Part shown: piece by piece, positions 60,435-64,000 of the stretch | Layout: the number at the start of each line of letters is the position of its first letter | Position numbering within the stretch: the stretch's first letter is position 1 | NCBI GenBank assembly: GCA_030323885.1 | Contig: CM059199.1 | Location: 3,803,923 to 3,867,922 of the forward strand | Length of the DNA stretch: 64,000 nt | Reading direction: 5' to 3' | DNA from: Branchipolynoe longqiensis | Taxonomy: Eukaryota; Annelida; Polychaeta; Phyllodocida; Polynoidae | Program-made: the position numbers and the translations under genes | Notes under the pieces: model-generated | Database searches by the model: none | The model's input: only the letters and a program-made list of their open reading frames with translations | What the model was told of the DNA's origin: nothing

Positions 60435-60783
60435 TTAAAGTTCCATATTCCGATGGTTTTGAATTTCTGTATTTTTTCTGAGATAAATATATTAGATCGA
60501 TCACTAGTATCTACTTTACATTAGTTCAAAGTTACTTTTATTTTAAATGGTAAGCTTTCAAGATATTTTGAGTGCAAACATGGAAAATTAGTTTTGGCAA
60601 GCTTGCCAAAACTCTGACACCATAGACTTCTGCAGTAACAGGTTCTGTTAAATTGACTCAGTATTGCCTTCTACGCAGAAACAAATGCTTAATAAGTGCA
60701 TCAGTATCTAAGTTAGATATGTCAAATCAAATCTAAATAATTGGTTTGGTTTTGAAAATTAGATTTTTCATCGGACTATGCTT
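60435..60783 (+). mobile_element. Family T MITE, subfamily 1, right terminus lost
   Basis: TTAAAGTTCCATATTCCGAT at the left with the GATCGATCACTAGTATCTAC marker. It ends CATCGGACTATGCTTCTG, without GCAGCTTTAA. Confidence 0.85.
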
Positions 60784-60815
60784 CTGTTATGATGATTCAC
60801 ATGTGTCCGTCTTTC

Positions 60816-61160
60816 TTAAAGTTGCACAGTCCGATGGTTTTGAGTTTCTGTCATTGTCAGAGATCCATGTATTAGGTTGATCGTTATAATCAACATTACT
60901 TTACTTTGAAGTAACTTTTATTTTAAGTGGCTAACTTTCGAGATATCTTGAATGCAAACACGCCAAATTAATTTTGGCAAGCACACACACTATACATTTC
61001 TGCAGTAACCAGTGCTATTACATTGCTTCAGTGTCCCCTTCTGTCTGGCGACAAATGGTTGATAAGTGCACCGGTATCTAGGTTAGATATGTTGAATAAA
61101 ATCTAGATAATTGTCTTGGTTTTGAAAATTTGATGTTTTCATCGGACTATGCAGCTTTAA
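60816..61160 (+). mobile_element. Family T MITE, full length, subfamily 2
   Basis: TTAA at both ends (60816-60819, 61157-61160). Termini are AGTTGCACAGTCCGATG and, on the other strand, AGCTGCATAGTCCGATG. Confidence 0.9.
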
Positions 61161-61259
61161 TACCTAACCCCATATTTGTGTGCTTAGCTGTAAGTGTTTG
61201 TGTTTGTGTTTGTGGTTGCTCATGAGCAGTGTGCTTGACATTGTGTCTTGTTTGATTGC

Positions 61260-61500
61260 TGGAGGGGGAGGCTGGAAGGGGGGGGGGGGAGCGGGCTAAG
61301 TGTGTCTCCTTTTAAAGGGGGGTTGGGGGGCGGGTACTGCTTCATGCCGCCCTCTCGGCCTCCCCCCGAGGGCAGCCCGTCAGTTTCCCACCCGGAGGCG
61401 ACAACCGGGACACCGGGGGCCGGCGACTGACAGACAGCCAGCCACCCACCACCATCACCTCCACCACCATCATCGTCCTCTCACAGTCCCAGTCAGACAT
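61260..61500 (+). repeat. G-rich and CACCAC simple sequence
   Basis: A poly-G run near 61280, GGGGGGTTGGGGGGCGGG near 61317-61334, and CACCACCATCACCTCCACCA near 61448. No protein-like frame. Confidence 0.6.
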
Positions 61501-61574
61501 CCCCCACATGTTCCATCAACACGGACTGAACCATGAAAACAAACCACAGTATAGATGCAATTGCTCATTGGGTA

Positions 61575-61906
61575 GGTTGGTTGGTTGTTGGAATTTTATG
61601 TCCTGGCAACATCTAAGGTTACATAAGGATGGGTACTAACTTGTGACAGTGCACACTCATGGCGACTTTATAGTGCATAGTCCTGCTCTAACTGGGAAAT
61701 CAGGCCACCAGCCCATGACCCGATATCCCACTCAGTCACATTATCTGGACACTGAGCTAACCAGTCCTTGCCCTATCCTAATAATGCCGACTGCCAAGCT
61801 AGGAAGTGACGAGTATAAATTTTGTAAGTCATTGGTTTGACTCGACCGAGAATCCAAGTCCCGATCTCCTGCATGGCACTCTACCGATTTGGCCACCACA
61901 TCCGGT
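61575..61906 (-). mobile_element. tRNA-headed SINE, type A, complete
   Basis: Reverse tail TGGTTGGTTGTTGGAATTTT, full body, and head complement CACTCTACCGATTTGGCCAC to CACATCCGGT. Confidence 0.9.
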
Positions 61907-62261
61907 ACAGACAGACCGGCAGGCAGTCAAGGCATTGCTTGCAGCACTGGATCAGCTCCAAGTTTGAATGTTAAAACCTGCTAGACTATGCGCATGTCTG
62001 AACCCGGCTGCTGGTTGCCATTGGTTAATGTCTGTGTTTCATGGTGTGCCAGCTAATCTCAATCTCTGTTCCAGCCTGTCAGTAGCATAGAACTTGGAAC
62101 TTAGAAGGCAATCTTCCTAAGCCTAAATATCAATATTTCAGATGGGTTGAGTAATAATGCATTTACAAACAATGCCCATACAATAATGGAACTTTCCGAA
62201 TGACTGAGAATAACGCTACCACCGGTGATACTGATAGGTTCCCGTAATAATATTTGTGTTT

Positions 62262-62445
62262 TTGTACATTAGTTGATTAACCGGGGACAAATTTCAATCA
62301 CGGAAAATTGGTCTTCCTCATTCCACCGCTCCTTCCCCTATCCTAGTAATGCCGAATGCCAGGCTAGGTCGCGACAGGTATAAATTGTTACGTCATTGAT
62401 TGGGCTCGGCTCAGAATCCTATGTGGGCACTCAACTCATTCTCAC
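62262..62445 (-). mobile_element. Hybrid SINE, type C tail, head degraded
   Basis: GTACATTAGTTGATTAACCG, GGTCTTCCTCATTCCACCGC and CTAGTAATGCCGAATGCCAG, then a weak head. Confidence 0.75.
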
Positions 62446-62555
62446 ACCATATATATCCTCATTTATGCAAAGCTAGCCAGCGCCAACCAAATAAGTCTCT
62501 ACCTCTCCATTACAGTATCGAAATGCATCGAGCTAGAGGATCCAAGGCCCGATCC

Positions 62556-62652
62556 CACCCAACCACCACCCACCCGATACCCAACCACCACCCAACCAAC
62601 ACCCAACCAACACACAACCAACACCCAACCGACACCCAACCAATACCCAGCC
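62556..62652 (+). repeat. (CCAACCAACACC)n simple repeat
   Basis: CACCCAACCAACACCCAACC-type units of 10-12 bp. Confidence 0.85.
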
Positions 62653-62985
62653 ATAGTCCGAAGAAAACATCAAATTTTCAAAACCGAAACTCTTATCTAG
62701 ACTTAATTCTACATATTCAACTTCGATACTGGTGCACTTATTAAGCATGTTGTGCTGCCTAGCGGGTCGTAATAAGTCAATTTAATAGAACCTGTTACTA
62801 CTACATCTATGGTACCAGAGTTTTGGCGTGCTTGCCAAAATTAATTTGCCATGTTTTGATGTCAAATATCTCCAAAGTTAGACATTTAAAATAAAAGTTA
62901 CTTGAAGCTAAACTAAAGTAGACTATAATGATTAGCATATTGTATTCATCTAAACATTTTTTTTAGAAATTCAAAAGCATCGTGT
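62653..62985 (-). mobile_element. Family T MITE, reverse, degraded termini
   Basis: CATAGTCCGAAGAAAACATC, AAATTTTCAAAACCGAAACT and TTAAAATAAAAGTTACTTGA, ending AATTCAAAAGCATCGTG. Confidence 0.8.
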
Positions 62986-63400
62986 AGTAGTGTAGTGACC
63001 CAGTCTCATGAAGGTCACATTCTAATGCTAATGTACATAAATTCTAGGTAGTTTTGATTATGTATGGCCGGAACATCACATCAATGCCTAGAAGCTCAAA
63101 CAAGATTATTCCTAAAAAATTAATATCAACTAAAAGAAAGAAAGTCATTTCTGTACTGTTCTAATTCTAAGAATTTCAATGAATGACACACAAAATATTC
63201 TCAGTTAAAAGAACAACAACCAATAAGCTGTCTATTCGTTTGATTTTAAGGTTTAGTTATTACAATAAATACCAAAAGCAAAGCTGAAACTTGAAAAGAT
63301 TTTCTTCCGATATCAAAGGATGTCACTGACCTTATACTATACTTATAGTGTCCAAAAACATTTATTTTTGACTGTATTCTTGAACAACCCATGCTAATAT
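62986..63400. other. AT-rich spacer
   Basis: No repeat shared in the window and no protein-like frame. Confidence 0.4.
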
Positions 63401-63459
63401 TTAAAATTGCATAGTCCGATCATTTTGAGTTTCATTCATTTTTCTGAGATACAAATATT
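63401..63459 (+). mobile_element. Family T MITE, left end only, interrupted
   Basis: TTAAAATTGCATAGTCCGAT, then TTTCTGAGATACAAATATT. It stops where a second family T copy begins in the opposite orientation. Confidence 0.8.
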
Positions 63460-63821
63460 AAAGCTGCATAGTCCGATGAAATATCAAATTTTCAAAACCA
63501 AACCAATTAATTGAATTATCTAGATTTGATTTGACATATCTAACTTAGATACTGATGCACTTATTAAGCATTGGTTTCTGCGTAGAAGGCAATACCGAGT
63601 CAATTTAAGAGAACCTGTTACTGCAGAAGTCTATGGTGTCAGAGTTTTGGCAAGCTTGTCAAAACTAATTTTCCATGCTTGAACTCAAAATATCTAAAAC
63701 GTTTACCATTTAAAATAAAAGTAACTTTGAACTAATGTAAAGTAGATACTAGTGATCGATCTAATATATTTATCTCAGAAAAAATACAGAAGTTCAAAAT
63801 CATCGGACTATGCAACTTTAA
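63458..63821 (-). mobile_element. Family T MITE, full length, subfamily 1, nested
   Basis: TTAA at both ends (63458-63461, 63818-63821), with termini AGCTGCATAGTCCGATG and, on the other strand, AGTTGCATAGTCCGATG. It is inserted into the copy that starts at 63401. Confidence 0.9.
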
Positions 63822-64000
63822 ATAAAATTCAACTCAACTCAAGGTGACGTCAGTAGAATATAGAATATATAGCTGCCATGTCTAGGGCGGCTGGTGTTAC
63901 GTGAAACCCAAGCCTGGAAGTGTGAAGAGGTAACATCCTGTCAGTGCAGCCTCTGACCCGGTACCCCTCCACCAACCCGGCCACCCCTCCACCACCCCGG
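63822..64000. other. Spacer to window end
   Basis: No feature is recognised. It ends in C-rich CCACCCCTCCACCACCCCGG. Confidence 0.4.

Overview
This 64-kb window looks like non-genic DNA from an animal nuclear genome. I find no certain host protein-coding gene, no operon-like layout, no bacterial signals and no canonical tRNA or rRNA gene. It is filled with tRNA-headed SINEs, fragments of at least four non-LTR retrotransposon (LINE) families, several MITE-type DNA-element families, and long strand-asymmetric purine or pyrimidine low-complexity tracts. The SINE at 57749-58072 has a 3' region that I recall as typical of marine invertebrate SINEs, molluscs above all. My best guess is therefore a marine spiralian, probably a mollusc, from recall only and with moderate confidence.

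Layout. 0-10 kb: a 601-bp palindromic DNA element (118-718), a 1.2-kb purine minisatellite, then many SINEs and copies of a TTAA-flanked MITE (family T). 10-20 kb: pyrimidine tracts, a promoter-like cluster (11531-11692), a 17-bp minisatellite (12845-13865), a second palindromic element inside a SINE (14698-15411), a second promoter-like cluster (15849-15940), a 60-bp and a 43-bp tandem array, and the 3' end of an I-clade LINE (19609-20160). 20-30 kb: an inverted pair of pogo-like MITEs, nested SINE and MITE insertions, and two more large palindromic elements (26350-27048, 28262-29092). 30-39 kb: a purine tract, a CTCF-like site, further MITEs, a LINE remnant and many SINEs. 39.3-41.9 kb: a 5'-truncated LINE with an uninterrupted 729-codon reading frame. 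42-50 kb: hexanucleotide and trinucleotide arrays, another palindromic DNA element, SINEs and LINE remnants. 50.4-52.8 kb: a reverse-transcriptase pseudogene and its non-autonomous relatives. 53-57.5 kb: a CpG-rich block ending in a good splice donor, which is the best host-exon candidate, followed by an array of 140-210-bp repeats. 57.5-64 kb: SINEs, a MITE with a perfect 60-bp foldback stem, and more family T MITEs.

How the parts relate. LINE-encoded reverse transcriptases presumably copied the SINEs. Several SINEs sit between direct repeats of 9-13 bp. Shared 3' ends tie two short element types to the LINE at 50.4 kb, and two reverse-strand fragments to the LINE at 39.3 kb. The most unusual signal is a group of at least six palindromic DNA elements. 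They share Harbinger-like 3-bp TWA target duplications, related termini and a conserved internal stem-loop, yet their interiors are built from short iterated words that differ from copy to copy. A second unusual signal is a discrete SINE tail of about 55 bp that recurs on its own with a fixed 5' boundary at the base of a predicted stem-loop.
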